Shown here: positions 26,672-40,100 of the stretch, one piece after another
How the letters are laid out: the number at the start of each line of letters is the position of its first letter
Position numbering within the stretch: the stretch's first letter is position 1
Source of the DNA: Atrichornis clamosus
Taxonomy: Eukaryota > Chordata > Aves > Passeriformes > Menuridae
Direction of reading: 5' to 3'
Length of the DNA stretch: 64,000 nucleotides
Assembly (NCBI GenBank): GCA_013400975.1
Contig: WBMZ01000215.1
Span: forward strand, 62,001-126,000
The notes under the pieces: generated by a model
What the model saw: the letters and a program-made list of their open reading frames with translations, nothing else
Told to the model about the DNA's origin: nothing
Database searches by the model: none
Made by a program: the position numbers and the translations under genes

Positions 26672-29600
26672 TCACAAAAGACAGAGTTACCCCTCACAAA
26701 CCAAGGAACAAGGAGTCGTGCAGGTCAGATTAAAGAAAATTTAGGACGACTTAGGGTTCTGAAAAGAAAAACTGTAGATGAATTGAAAATTTATTTTAAT
26801 AGCTAGGGATTTCAAGAGCAATAAACAAACAAACAAACAAAAAGTAGGTTTTTTCAATACATTAGAAGCCAGCTGGTTGAACAGTTTCTAAACTATCAGG
26901 ACAAAGATAAGGCAGATAAAGTCAGTGCAGTGACATTACATATTTCTGCATCTTCTTTCACTTTAGGAGATGTGGAACGGAAGATCCTCAGGCTTGTGTT
27001 AACTCTTTTCAGAAAAATGCAAGGTACTTCTGTAGAAAAAAAAAAAAGATACAAAAGACAACCCCACAATTATGCTCAAAATGAAACATTAAATCCTACT
27101 TCAGAAACAAGCAGACAAGTGAAGCTTATGAGCCAACGGTGCTGACAAACTCAAAACCACCCCGTAGATTAAATTAGACCCATGTGTTATGACTCATCTG
27201 AATAATTGCCCAGCAAGCTGTGCCTGAAAAAAACATCTCAGCATGGAAGAATTTCTACAGCTGGGTCAGAGAAGGTGAACTGCACTCAGTTGCCTTACTT
27301 TGCAGCAGAACTTATTGGTGCCATCCGGAGAAAGTCAGGCGGCAGAGGAGGAGCAGAAAGGACACAGAACAAATGGTAGTTCGCAGTACAGCTGTGATGA
27401 GCTGCAGAAGCAGATTAGTCCAGTAACTGACAGATAGAGAACCAAGGTTGGTAAGACAAGGACAAGCAATATTTCATATGTATCAACACAGAGCTCTTTG
27501 GCGAGTAGATGCTCCCAGAAAACATCTGAAAGGTCAAGTTAAGTTCGCAAGCTTTTCTGGACTGAGCAACCACTGCCTTCATCTCAAAACTATTCCATTT
27601 CATTACCTGTCCCAGAATAACTCCTCTCTGAGGCAAACCTGTGAAGGCACAGGAGATGCCTAAGGCCTCTCCTGCTACCTCTGACACACGTGCTGTCTCC
27701 CTGACAATCACGGTGTTTCATCAAGACTTATCAAGCCCCACAGGAAGCCTTGCCACACAACTGGCACCTCAGATTCCAGCAGCAGGACTCAGTTATTAAG
27801 AGTTAGCTCACATACATTATCCAGACAAAGCACTGTACCGCCACACCATACAAGGAGAGGGGGTCATCCACGTTGTATCCTCATTTAAAATGGTGGGGGG
27901 TTTCTTGGGGAGAGGTGTGAGAGGCATATGCATAACTAGGGGAGACTTTTAAAGACTTCCAATGTGCAGAGGCCCTTTAGGACATAGTTAAAAATTTTAG
28001 AGGGACATACGCACAGGCTGAGAAGTGCCATCTCAAATAAGAAACATTTCTTGAATCCAATTCATGGACAATTTCCTGAGAAAGATGTACAATTCTTTGA
28101 GCTTCAGCTTTTTCAATACTATATAGAAACCTACTGTGTGAGATCAAGGCTACAAACACATGCGATCTTGTCAATTCTGATTCTGATCACTGATTCAGAG
28201 ACTAATCATTTCCTTCCAGCATTTCACCTCTTACCACCCATCTAGTGCAGACAAGATACTTCCTGGTAATTTACTTTCATTTCTTTAACATTTATGGTGA
28301 GGCAAAGCATCAAAGTATCAATCATACTTCTAAAACTCAAAGGCAATAAAATACCTACCCTTATGGTATCTGAGCTCTTATTAATTGTCCAACCTGTTCT
28401 TTTAAGTTTCAGGTACAGATACTCTAAAGCTTCTGTAAATAAACTGTCAAGAGCACTTAAACTGCAGTAGAACATGCCTGTGTTGGAAGCAGAATCAGAA
28501 GACCCAGCAATATCCTTTCAGCCCTAGCTTCTATTATAGCTCTACTGTTTATCCCTGAAATCCCACAGTTTTGCTATCTGACTCATGATTCTGAGCATCC
28601 AGTGAGGGCAACACAGATAACCATTTGATAAATAAGCAAACTCACACAGAAAAAAATTCCGAAACTGAAGGTAATTGAAACAGGACACAGAATGAGCAAG
28701 TCTAAACTCCAATCCTATGAAGCATGAGTATTCCAGCGGCCCCAGAAACAGAAAAGCATTGTGGTTTAAAAATAGGGTGTGATACCAGATAACAGCAGTG
28801 ATTCACCTGGAAGACAATGAGAGTACAAAAGCAAAAGACAAGCCAAAACCTGCACTGTAATGGCAACACACAGTCACAGCCTTAATATCTCCTTTGGTGT
28901 TGGAATGAGAGGTTAAAAACAGGGCAACATGTTTCATGAGTACAAATAATAGGAAAAACTATAGCCATCACAGAAGCAAAAGCCATCACAACCACAAATG
29001 GCTATTACCAGCTTATCTACCGACAGTGATGCACACTGCAGCCATCTGCAATCACCGTGAGCCACTTTGCAACCACAGCGTAGATTCCATAATTTGAACC
29101 AAGACGTTTAGTCACAACCAAGGGTCTGACCATAAAGATTTCAGATGCAAGAGGGGCAGCATTGGGAGCAAATGAACTTCCTGCCACAGTAAAATGTGTA
29201 AAATGTATGCCTCAACTTGACCATCCACGTGCTTATATGTGCAGAATGAGACAGTAACTCCTTATGCAATTGCTAATGTCTATTTACATACTTTAATGAA
29301 CAAACATAACATTTGGTCCCACTCATGTTGATTCATGGTTTTGGGGTCAAAAGATGGATACATACATAACCTCTACCCAAAACCAGATATGTGTACCAAA
29401 CACTTCTACAATTACGAGGTGGATTACATTTTTCCTTAGCTGCTTCCTGCCCTTCAATTCCCCTCGGATATTGCTTCTCATAGTCTAAACCTCTGAGCAG
29501 CTGCTACTTTGAACCTGATTTCTTAAAGACAGACCATTAATGCAGGCAGCAACTCTCAACAAATTCAACTGGCTCTAAAATTTTAAGAACTTGGAGGGAG

Positions 29601-29690
29601 GGGTGGGGAGCAGAGTAGGAAAAGAGGCTGCTGCCCCTATTGAGAACATTTACGCTCACACCTAGTTAGACACCAGTAACTCTGCTAAAG
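26672..29690. other. Non-coding stretch, nothing recognised
   Basis: No gene or named repeat was supported. A short (AAAC)n run lies at about 26822-26841 and G-rich patches at about 27893-27922 and 29594-29609. The latter lack a full four-run G-quadruplex pattern with short loops. Confidence 0.4.
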
Positions 29691-30426
29691 TGTTATGAAT
29701 CGAGTGAGAACTTTTAGACGAGCGCTGCCTTCCTAGGATTCCCGGCAGTGGCTCTATTGAGGCGACCTGCAACCCTAACCCAAAACTCTCTCTCTCGCAA
29801 GTTCTTAATAATGGCCGGTTAGATCTATTACAACAAATGAGTTATTTATTGAACAGACAAAAGGTTAACAGACAAAGACTTTAAGCAGATCACCTACTAC
29901 ACAGGGTAAACAAGTAACCACTAGCAAGTTACATAAAACAGTGCACGATATAAAGGTACCTATGTTCCAGCTAGCTGAGAAATTAGGATTTCAGTGTGTC
30001 TTACCCACGAATTGATGGTGGTGTACATGAGAATCCTTCCACCCAACGCCCGGACGAGAAGAATTACCACAAACGACCAGCGTCCCAGTCTTAAGGGGAG
30101 AAAGCTTCTACAGGTTTCCAAGGCTGTGCAGAAAAACTTCTGCTTTGCGAGGGTTTAGTGAATCTTTTCTAGTTTGTAAAGTAAGATGCCTATCAGTCAC
30201 AAGTTCCATCTTATACTTTCAATCTTGCTTTCCGGGCAAGATGTTATTGTTAGCTGATGTGTTACACTCGTGGTGTTTAACAACTCATCACGAGTCAGGT
30301 GGTCTTGAGTGAGTTATTTTCACCGATTTGCAGGTGCTTATGAGGGCAGGGCGGATGCCTTGGACAATCATACCAGCTAACAATCAACAGATAAGCTTTA
30401 TGGAGCAGGGGGGATGTCCTGCTACA
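29691..30426 (-). mobile_element. Solo LTR of an endogenous retrovirus, with intact target-site duplication
   Basis: The element reads TGTAGCAGG... to ...CATAACA on the minus strand, with the canonical TG...CA ends. It is flanked on both sides by AAAG (29687-29690 and 30427-30430), a 4-bp target duplication. A minus-strand AATAAA lies at 29850-29845, about 150 bp from its 3' end, as expected for an R/U5 boundary. No primer-binding site, coding region or second LTR adjoins it, so the provirus was lost by LTR-LTR recombination. Four-bp duplications are typical of gammaretrovirus-like integrases, but the family is not proven. Confidence 0.85.
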
Positions 30427-33400
30427 AAAGGTATGCAGGTAGCTGGGTTTTGCTTTAGCTAGGATTTCCAAAGAACTATTTATTAACAGAAAACCCCCTA
30501 CAAACTTACCAAAACCAAGTTTTCTTCTTTCTCTAAAAGTGACTTCCCAGCAACACTATCCCAATGATTATATCCAGGCTTTAATCAGACCTTCAACCCT
30601 GAACAGCTCTCTGCAGAGAGAAACAAAGCAGAAGATGTTCAGAACTGTCAGCATGCTGAAACCTTGCTGTGCATGGCTCCAACAGTGAGAGCTGGAAAAG
30701 GTGACCTTTACAGTCTGGCACCTAAACAGCACATGGTGGTGCCTCTCTTGCAATTCTTGCTTGAGAGTCTGTACTATCAGAAAGTAAAATCCTCCATATT
30801 TCTTCCTCAGGGCAGAATGGAGAAAAATAGGTTAGCACAAGACAGGGAAACCTAATATGTGTTCTCTTCATGATGTTATTGAAAGCTACCTGTCCATCGT
30901 ACACAGCTTTAAACCGTGCTGCTGCCCATGGGTGTGAATACTCACTGTCTGCATGTCCTGGACACTATTTTTGTTACCAAAAAAATTCCTTGGTTTGCAT
31001 CAGGGTGCTATTCATCTATTTCAGGATAAGTTAAGGCAGGGCTATCTAGCTAATGATAGGGTCTGCCACAGTACCATGTAGACACCTAGTCTTGTCAAGC
31101 TTGTTCTTTAAACCCCTGTCTAATTGGGCTAGACAGTTTGTACCACACAGTAATTGTTCTTACACTTCCAGTGAGGTGACAGCTAAGAAGAGAGCTGTGC
31201 TTTCAGCAGCTATAAATCACAGCAGACGGGAGTGAGTAGAGAATACCAAATACACACCCCACCCCGTCAGCACAGCAGAGCTTGTAAAATGAGCTCCAAG
31301 TATAGGACTCACTGGCAACAAGAGTAACTGCAAAACGATTCAGCAAGGACCATAAGGCCATGCTTAACTTCAGGTGTCTGGTTAGGATCATGTGGCTACC
31401 ATAAGTCTCAGGCAGCTCTCATAGTTCTGTAAATGCCTGGCTGAATGCAAATGTCAAAACACATCTCAGGGATGACCTTAATTGCAAACTTACAGCCTCT
31501 TGTTTCCCAGGGAAACAGACATCACACAAGGAGCAATTTACCACTTAAAATATCACACTGAACAAATCTTGCCACCTCCACACCCAGTCTAGCTATGCCA
31601 AGCAGCACTTTCATGGCAGTGATCTTGAGGGCATCCTGCATTCCCTTTCCTCTAGCCATAACCTCTGTAGACCCCTTTTCTGCAGCAAAGAAAATAGAAA
31701 ACAGTTCATATTGCTCTGGAATCAAAATGTGCACCAAACACAAGATGCTGCCACCTCCTGATTCAGTAGGGGACTGACCTAGAAAACCCACAAAGCTGTA
31801 CTGGGTTGCAGCTGGACTGAGCACATCTAAACACTACTCACAGCTGCCAAAAGGGGACAGTCACCTTTTCTCTGTGTTCATCTTGCCTCTTAAAAAGCCA
31901 TTTCAACTCACATTCTGGGAAGTCATCCATCAAAGAAAAATGAAACTTTTATTTCAGATAAGCAATTTAAATCAGATCAGTGATGACTATGAGAACTGGG
32001 AGCAGCACAACTGAAAGCAAGGGACAATTGAGAGAGAAAATAAGGTCTTCTTGCAGCAGAAACACACAGACCACCTCAGCTGTATCATCAAACCTTACTT
32101 CAGGGAATTTGAAAAGGCAAGTGACAGAGAAACAGTCTGGTCTCTAAAGTGGAAGTGCTCAAAGAAGGGAAAACTGCAGTGATGATTATGAAATGCAGAT
32201 TCTTCACATGTCTCTGCAAAGCCAGAATCAATGGGACCATTCAACAAATTCAGCTTTGTCCTAATTTGCTTGTCACTGAAGTGACTATTCAACACTTCAA
32301 GGTCAGTCTGTCTCAGGACATGCACTTCCAAAAGCATTTCTCATGTTTTATTTCTCTATTTATTCACAAAAAATCTCACCCTCCCTGAAACCCAGTGCAA
32401 ACAAATAGATATCACCCTTAACACTGTCAGTTTGAGAATCACACCACCTAAGGGGAGAGGGGGATGAGAAGAAGCCTTAGGGGAAAAAAAACAGGCAATG
32501 AACACAAACAGGAAAAATGATGGGAAAAAGCAGCCAAACCCATATCCTGTGGGAGACAGGGAAAAAACTTGTTGGCTTCCAAGAATTTAAGTTTCCCTTT
32601 TCCCCTCCACTCCTCCAATCTATTAACTTACTAATTAAAAATAATATTTTGAGTAATCCTCATTGGGAGCTTCCTGTTTACACAGCAGTTACTCTGTGAG
32701 CCAATAAACTCCCTGGCCTGAAGTGCGTGGCCTTGACACACACTCAGTCCAGAACACAGCAGTTACCTTGTAAACAGGAAGGTCACTACTGCCAGTGCAC
32801 TGAGGCACAGGAACAAGAACCACACAGAAGCTAAACTTCTGCACCAGCACCTCCTGCAGTACTTCAGGTACAATTCAGAAATTAAATCAAATCATACGTC
32901 ATGAATATCTACACCAACAAGTGTTTGCCAGCACTCTCTGAAGCTTTCTAGAAAAATCACAACTTTTTAAAATTGTGAATATCTCCCATGGGCTGACATA
33001 GCCAAAAGACTTTCAGGAATCACAGGGTGGCTTTTGAAAGGCTTTTAGGCATAAGCAAATTAGAGCAAAGCAGAGAAAATTTTTGTTATAGTCTGCACCT
33101 TACTGGATTTGGGTTGTAAGCCAATGACAAGTGTCAGTGCTCATACATTCTGAGAGGTACCAGGCTTTATGGGAATCACACACATGGTAACACCAGCCAA
33201 ACGCATAGGTGTAGTAGTAGAGACTTAAATACCAGGATGGAGCTACATGGAAGGCTCCCTGCTGACCTGCACCATAAAAGTTTGCCTTTTGATAAGAGCA
33301 GGAACAGTGACAAGTCTTATCCTCTGATCCGGAAAACAAATTCCAAATCAGAGGACTTTGCATTTTAATCTTAGACATGCTAACCTATTTTAAGAAAAGT

Positions 33401-35396
33401 GATAGTCCCACATCACCTTGGTTTTCCACAGTTCTAAGTTATACAGTCTGCAACAGGCCTACCAAAAAATAATTTAAAAAAATACACTTCAAGCAAGCAG
33501 CAACCATCCCTACTCAGCCCCTTGATAGACAGCAGAAGCAAGCCCAAATCTGTCTTGAACGCAGAATACAATTATCCTCAGTCACCCTAGTAATTTCTCA
33601 GTAATAGCTTATCTTAGTAGACAATGTTCATCAGCAGCTCCTTGTACAAAAAGGAAGGACAAATGGGCTAATATTAAGATGCTATAAAGACCATTTCAAA
33701 GGGAGAACTTCCAAGCAGCTGTAGTAATCTGGTTCTGAAAGGCATTCAGCAGACACCCAGGGAATTCTTCAACATTCCTTTAAAACAGGTTTGGACAAAG
33801 CAATTAGCTGTCCCTTTTAATAACTGTATCTATCAAATCTCTAGCACAGCAGTACCTAAAAGGAAACTCACTACCAAGCTTGGCACTATTTCCCCATCTC
33901 CTTTCCACTGGGATTTGCTATATTGTAATCTGTGTGGGAAGTCACAGTTACTAGCTACTTGCTGCACTAAGGAGTCTCTCTTACCCTGTAACTCTTGAGC
34001 AAGAGCCCATCAATAACAAAACATACACGTGGTAAAGGCTGAAAGGGACCTCTGGAGTTGGTTGCATCTATATACAGCAATTACACCCTTGAAAAAAGCA
34101 TCAGCAGTTATGCTCACTTGCAAATACCTACCACCACCACTACCACCATACTACAGTAAAGGTGCTGGACTCGTGCTACCAATATTTCAACTTTGTGCCA
34201 TGTGAAAGACTAGAAAGCCACCAAAAGGTCCATGATCGGCTTTAAACTACAGTATTCTCCAAAGCTGTCTTGTTGCACCTGCAGATTCAAAGGAAAATAC
34301 AAAAACTGACACGAACAGCAGCCCCACAGAAGTGCCCTGTCATTTAACTCGTGCTAACGGCACCACCTAGTGCATTACATGCAAATAAACCATTTTTTTA
34401 ATAGGTAACAAAGCAGGCACTAAAGTTAATACCACGTGGTAATTTCTAATAAAATTAGAAAATGCAGGTATTGCTTATAAATAACACATGCTAAATAAAC
34501 TTGTGTGCATACCACTGACTGAACGGTCACTCCATGAGCAGCTTACCCAAGTGATGATCGATGTGGTCAGAACAGACACAAAACAATTGCTTTAGTCTTT
34601 GGCTACAGAATCAAGATGTTAAGTGTCAGTAAAACTACTAGTATCAAATCCTGCATATTTGACAAAATAATACTTCAGAGAACAGATAAAGGTTTGTGGG
34701 ATAAATGTTGGATCAGTTCAGTTGTAGCACTATAGCAATAACCACCTTTAATCAGACCAAGAAGCCAGCACAAAGCTGAGTACTTTTATTTCATTCTGTA
34801 AACTTCACAATCAACTCATAATTTTCACCTCATCACACAACTCCCTCTTTCATCACGTCTCTGCAGAAATATTTCAGTTCTTCAGGGCATGCTTTCATCC
34901 TCCCTTCAGATTTTGCTTGCACAGCTTTGAAGTGAGATAGACAACACTAAGCAGTGCTACGGAGTGCCTTTTGCACTTCAACCCCCACTGCTGGAAAGGA
35001 AAAGTGCTTCCTTAAGCTATCAACAGCTGCTGTGCTGACCAGGCATTTTTACCACCCTGTCCACTCTGGGAGCACACACATTGAGTATCGTAAGTGAAAA
35101 TTCTGGAACTGGATTGTTTTGGAGGGGGAAATTCGAGGCATTTAGCTGACTGACTGCACCTATCAGGCTACTCTAGCTAATACCTGCAGCCTTAAAATAA
35201 GAATTATCCCATAGTCTACAGCATTAATCACCTTGCTATGCCTCTACTCCAGTTAAAGGGGGAAAAAAAAAAAGCAGAAGAAGCAGGTAGAGCTTTTGTA
35301 ACAGTAGCATGCTAGCTAATAGGACACAAATATATAAACTACCATAGTAGACAAAACAAGCTCTTACCTAATAATTGCAAGTTACATACAGCCCTA
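30427..35396. other. Non-coding stretch, nothing recognised apart from one doubtful CR1 scrap
   Basis: No coding exon or RNA gene was supported. A small (ACC)n-like patch occurs at about 34130-34146. The longest open frames are about 100 codons and have no domain character. Confidence 0.4.
34029..34095 (-). repeat. Possible CR1 3'-end scrap
   Basis: 'gtaaaggctgaaagggacct' followed by 'ctggagttggttgcatc' resembles the complement of the CR1 3' end, but the rest is not recognisable. Confidence 0.4.
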
Positions 35397-35960
35397 ATAA
35401 CAGAATGGAATCATTAAGGTTGGAAAAGACCTCCAAGATCTTCAAGTTCAATCTTTCACCAACGACCACCACGTCAACAGTGAGTGTCTTGTCCAGTTGT
35501 TTCTTGAACACCTCCAGGGATGGTGACTCCATCATCTCCCTGGGCAGCCCATTCCAATGCTTAACTAACGTTTCTGTGAAAAAATTCTTCCCAATGTCCA
35601 ACCTGAACCTTCCCTGGCACAGCTTGTGGCCATTTCCTCTCATTCTGTTGATACCTGCCTGGGAGAAGGGGCAAACCACCACCTCACAACAACCTTCTTT
35701 CATGTAGTTGTGGAGGACAACGAGGTCCTCCCCTGAGCCTCCTGTTCCTTTGGGTGAGCCATGGACTGCCACTTCTCCAGGAGAATGCTGTGGGACACAG
35801 TATCAAAAGCTTTACTTAAGTCCATGTAGACATATCCCTAGCTCTTCCCTCATCCACTGGGCAGGTCACCTGGTCATAAATGGAGATCAGGTTGGTCAAG
35901 CAGGACCTGCATTTCCTAAATCCCTGCAGTGGCCTGTTTGCCTGCTTGTCCTGTACATCC
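35397..35960 (-). repeat. CR1 LINE copy, 5' truncated, with recognisable ORF2 tail
   Basis: The plus strand starts with the complement of a CR1 3' end ('ggaatcattaaggttggaaa'). The minus strand carries a 134-codon open frame whose middle part, NRMRGNGHKLCQGRFRLDIG then KNFFTETLVKHWNGLPREMM, is the C-terminus of CR1 ORF2. Its 5' boundary near 35960 is approximate. It lies about 1.1-1.6 kb upstream of the YTHDC1 start codon. Confidence 0.92.
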
Positions 35961-36126
35961 TAATAAACTACCTAATGAAACATAAGTGGCCAGGTTTCTT
36001 CATAAGCTGCCTGAAAGGGTAACTATGATGAGGTGGGAAAGTTTTCACATACATTATGGTGGGAAAGACTGACCTAACCCCAAAATAATTTTAAAAAATA
36101 ATGTGGATGGATAAAGCACACGCCTT

Positions 36127-36583
36127 TCATAGAATCATAGAACAGTTTGGGTTGAAAGTGACCTTAAAGGTCACCCAGTTTCAATGCCACTTTCATGGGC
36201 AGGGACAGCTTCCACTAGACCAGGTTGCCCAGGGCTCCATCCAATCTGGCCTTGAACACTTCCAGATATAGGGCATTCACAACTTTTCTGGGCAACCTGT
36301 TCCAGCCTCACCACTCTCATTGTAAAAAATTTCTTCCTGACGTATAACCTAAACCTACTCTCTTTCATTTTGAAGCCATTGCCCCTTGTCCTATCCCTAT
36401 GTGTCCTTGTAAGTCACTCATCATCTTTCTTGTAGGCTCCTATCAGGTACTAAAAGACCACCATTAGGTCACCCCAAAGTTTCCTCTTCTTCAGGCTGAA
36501 CAATCCCAATTCTCTCAGCCTTTTCTCATAGTAGAGGTGCTCCAGCCCTTTGATCAGCTTGATGACCCTTCTCTGAACTTGCC
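36127..36583 (-). repeat. CR1 LINE copy, 5' truncated
   Basis: It starts on the plus strand with 'tcatagaatcatagaacagt' and 'ttgggttgaaagtgacctta', the complement of the CR1 3' end. It continues to the complement of an ORF2 segment (RLRELGLFSLKKRKLWGDL on minus). A second CR1 lies only about 170 bp away in the same orientation. Both lie just upstream of the YTHDC1 CpG island. Confidence 0.92.
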
Positions 36584-36867
36584 TGATTGCCAGGAGAAAG
36601 AAAAAAAAATGAAGAGGGGAAAAAAAAGGTAAAAGACACAAGAAATGCAGGGAACAGCAATGCCCAACACCAGGGATTAAGTAACCACTGCTACTTTGCC
36701 CCACTCAAGACTCTCAGGAAGGGCTCCAACACCACACACAGCTTTCACAACAGCATGGGACCGCCGAGAAATGTGGGCTTCCCTCACGTCTGAGAGAGCA
36801 GACACTTTCTCCCTTCCCTACACCTCTTTTCCCATGCAGGAAGAACAGTTCATGGCCCTGCCAGGAA

Positions 36868-37175
36868 CTAACATGGCGGGTGCGGCCTCAGCGCCCCGGG
36901 GAGCGCATGCGCCACCCCCTCCCGCCCGCGGCGCGCTCTGACGCGGGGAGCGTAAACAAAGCGGCGCCCTGTGGGAAGAGGGAAGCGCTACGTGCAGGAA
37001 GAGGGAGCCTCCATCTTAGGCGCTCGTCGCGGCGGCGGGATGGCGACGGATAGCCGGGAGGAGAAAGGTACGTGGCGGTAGGGGTGGGGGCAATCGCTAA
37101 GCGCCGGGGAGCGGGGGAAGGCTCAGGCAGGAGCTCGAGCTGAGCCCGAGCTTTCGCCGCTCCCCGGGACCACCT
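36868..37175 (+). promoter_or_regulatory. YTHDC1: CpG-island promoter of YTHDC1
   Basis: A sharply bounded GC- and CpG-rich block starts just before the first coding exon and runs into intron 1. It contains a YY1-type site AACATGGCGG (36870-36879), a perfect NRF1 core GCGCATGCGC (36903-36912) and a second, reverse YY1-type site CTCCATCTTA (37009-37018) about 20 bp before the ATG. No TATA box is apparent. This is a typical housekeeping promoter. The exact start site cannot be read. Whether it also drives a divergent transcript is unknown. Confidence 0.85.
37040..37067 (+). CDS. YTHDC1: YTHDC1 coding exon 1
   Basis: Encodes MATDSREEK and one base of the next codon. Donor G|GTACGT. The start is chosen because it matches the known N-terminus and lies in the CpG island. 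Confidence 0.95.
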
Positions 37176-40100
37176 TGGAAGCTGGTGCTGGGCCTTCACC
37201 CCTGGAGACATACGTCTCCTCCAGGAGAGCGGAGGGGCCGCGGGGTCAAGAGTGACTCTTGGAGGATTATTTTCTTACGGAAATGCTCCGTGTGTTTTGC
37301 TGGGGTGCTGAAGGTAATAGGACTCCTGATACTGTGGTGTCCCGGCGGCAGCGGGCTCGGGGCAAGGTGACTCGAGCAGCGGAAACAGGGAGAAGTTCGT
37401 GGGCCGTAAGTTTTACATTATCGACAGCGAGTTACTGCTGCTTGTTTTCTCGCAGAAAGTATCTGCTGTTTTTATTGTGGGGGTTTTAAAATTTTTATTT
37501 TTGCTTGGATCGCTAGACCGGTTTTGGTTGGTTGGTTTTTTTGCAGGATTTTCTGTGAAGGGATGTAGTTACTTTAGTAAGCAGAAGCTAGTGTTGGAAT
37601 GTTATTTTGGCGATTGTTGCTCGTCTTTTTGCAGTCAGCTATGCTTTTTGGGCACTGTGAGTAAATAAATTTGAATTAAAGCAATCGGACGTTTTCAGAG
37701 TCATTACTCTGGAATAATAATCTGGGATAATTACTCTGGAATTACAGAATCATAGCTCTTATAACTGACTACCGCTATACACGGAAGCTGAAGTGATCCG
37801 CATGTCATCAGTGAGATTGTATCAATCAGTTCTCACAAAATAGCCCCTTTAAGAAGCAAAACCAAGGTTTAGATTTAGAAGACTGCCTTTTGCTTGTTAA
37901 TGCAGACAGTCTAGTTATAAGAAAGGTAAAGTATCACTATGGTATTGTGGTTTGGTTTACGTTCATTTAGATTTCTATGGAGAATATGCTTCATGTAAAC
38001 TTTTTTGCAGGATATGTGTCCACAAAATGACTTCCTCAGAGTGGTAAAAGTTTTTAAAGGTTTTATTGTAAAACTATATCACATGGAAAACTCCCAGTAG
38101 ATTTTGTTGGAACTGATAAATAAAATTATTGCTGGTGCTTGATCCTTAACGGTATTATTGTAAGACTTGTAGATGAGGACATGATAGGGTTGTGTTGAAA
38201 CAGATCTGATCTGCCACTGGATGAGCAGTAAATTTGAAATGTTTGCTCTTGCCATCTATAAATTTCTATTCATATAATTATTTATCCAGTTGGACTTGAA
38301 TTTTCTTTTTTGTTAGTGGTTTTTAATCAAGTCATGAGCAGCTGGCAAGATATTTTTATATTTTTACTTTAATTTACTCTTAATTATTTCTCATGTGAAA
38401 GGGATTATTTTCTCTGAATAGGAGATGTTGATGTACATTTGTTGGCAACTTAACTTATTTCTTATATGTACATACTCCCTTTGGAAGAGAAATGCTATTT
38501 CACCACTTTAAAAAACAGAAACAAGGCTTACAGACCTGTTCAGTTTGAAATCACAGGGTCTTATCTCTTTTGTGTGCTAAGTCAGATATTTGCTTGGACC
38601 CTTCTGTGAATAAATCTAACACTTCTGGTCAGCAGAGGAAATGGCCTCCCAGGCTACCTTCCTGCTGTTTTGGGTGAGTTAAATTTGTTCGTGGAAGAAT
38701 CCAACAAAAGACGAGTTGCAGGAGAGCCCTTTTGGGAGTATCTGTCATGGAAAGGACTTACTTGGTCCCTCCCCCTTCATGGTGATGGACTATAAAAAAA
38801 TCTGTTCTCTGCCATTTTTCTGTTTCTGCTTTTGTGTTTTTCCTGATACCTCTCTGAGATAATTTAGCTCTTCAGCTTGAACACTGACAGTGGCAGTTCA
38901 GTGAGAAGAATCATCTTGTACAAGTCAGTCAAGCAGTATATCCAGTGCAAGGATGAATTCCCTCCATCCCCTTCTCTAGGTACATCTACCTGATTTATTT
39001 AAAAACACACTTCTAGATTTATTTAATAGCCTGCTTCCTGTCTCTTGCACACTTGTTTAACTTCCGTCTAACCTGGAAGGGTTTTAGGAAAGAGTATGTG
39101 TCAGACTTGCATTTTCTGTTAAATTTTCCTTCTAATTTATTTCTGAACGAGCTCATGCAGGAGTTTTTTACCACCTCTGAATGCTACTGCAATAGATAGG
39201 TTAAATGTAGTTAAATTTGCTGTTGTCTCACCAAGAGGGAAGCAAATGTAAGGTTCAATATGATCTGAGATGGATGGTACATTTACTATCCTAATCCTAG
39301 TGCACCTCTTTTTCATTAGTGTCCAGTAAAAAAATCTTGTGCTCTGGACTTGCCAAGTGTCCTGTGGGCAAGCAGAATGCAAGCCAAGAAATTGCATCCC
39401 ATGTTTGGCAGTTGCCCAGCCATGAATCTGACTGCCATATATTTATCAGTGACAGTGAGAATATTTACTTTGGATATACAGATATCTACCAACATAAAGA
39501 CCTATTCCCAAGAGAATTAGGATGTAAGTTCGTGTTGCATTTAAATGCCTGCTAACTGTAAACTGCCAGGAGAAGGTTTGATCCACTTCTCTCTGCATCA
39601 CTTCCTTTGCATTAGACACACCAGTTGAGCAGTTCAGGTATCACTTCTGCATTCCCCCACCACCAAAAATGTGGAGAAGTGCCAGCAGGAAAGTTAGCGC
39701 ACATGCTGACTTCAGGTTCTGTAGTATATAGTAGAGAGACAGTTATAATATGAAGGGGGTTTTATGTTTGGGGTTTTTTTAATATCAAGCTGTAAAACTT
39801 CTTTTGTGGCTGAGCTCCAGATTTTGAGATAGACAGTTGCCAAACTCTGAAGGACTTAATTTGCTGCATTACCCCAGTTTCATGCAGTACAGGAGTCCTT
39901 ACCTGCGTCTTCTACAGGTGCTGTCTTCTACAGATATTGTAAACTAGCTGAATCCTTGGAGTTTGCTCTTCTTTCTTTTTCTTGAGCATAGAAAATACAA
40001 TCAATCACAAAGTGGAAAGAACTAGGAATTTTGGAGAAGAAACATGAAATTCCAAAATTAGTACCTTTTTTTTATTTTTCCCTTTGCATGCTTAGGCTTA

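Noticed and set aside
27885..27925. G-rich patch as a G-quadruplex
   Set aside because: Only two solid runs of three or more G with short loops; the pattern is incomplete.
35368..35772. 134-codon minus-strand frame as a host gene
   Set aside because: Its sequence is the C-terminal part of CR1 ORF2, a dead LINE, not a host gene.
36888..37211. Minus-strand 107-codon frame in the CpG island as a divergent gene
   Set aside because: The GC-rich sequence lacks stops by composition; the peptide is low-complexity and unlike any known protein.
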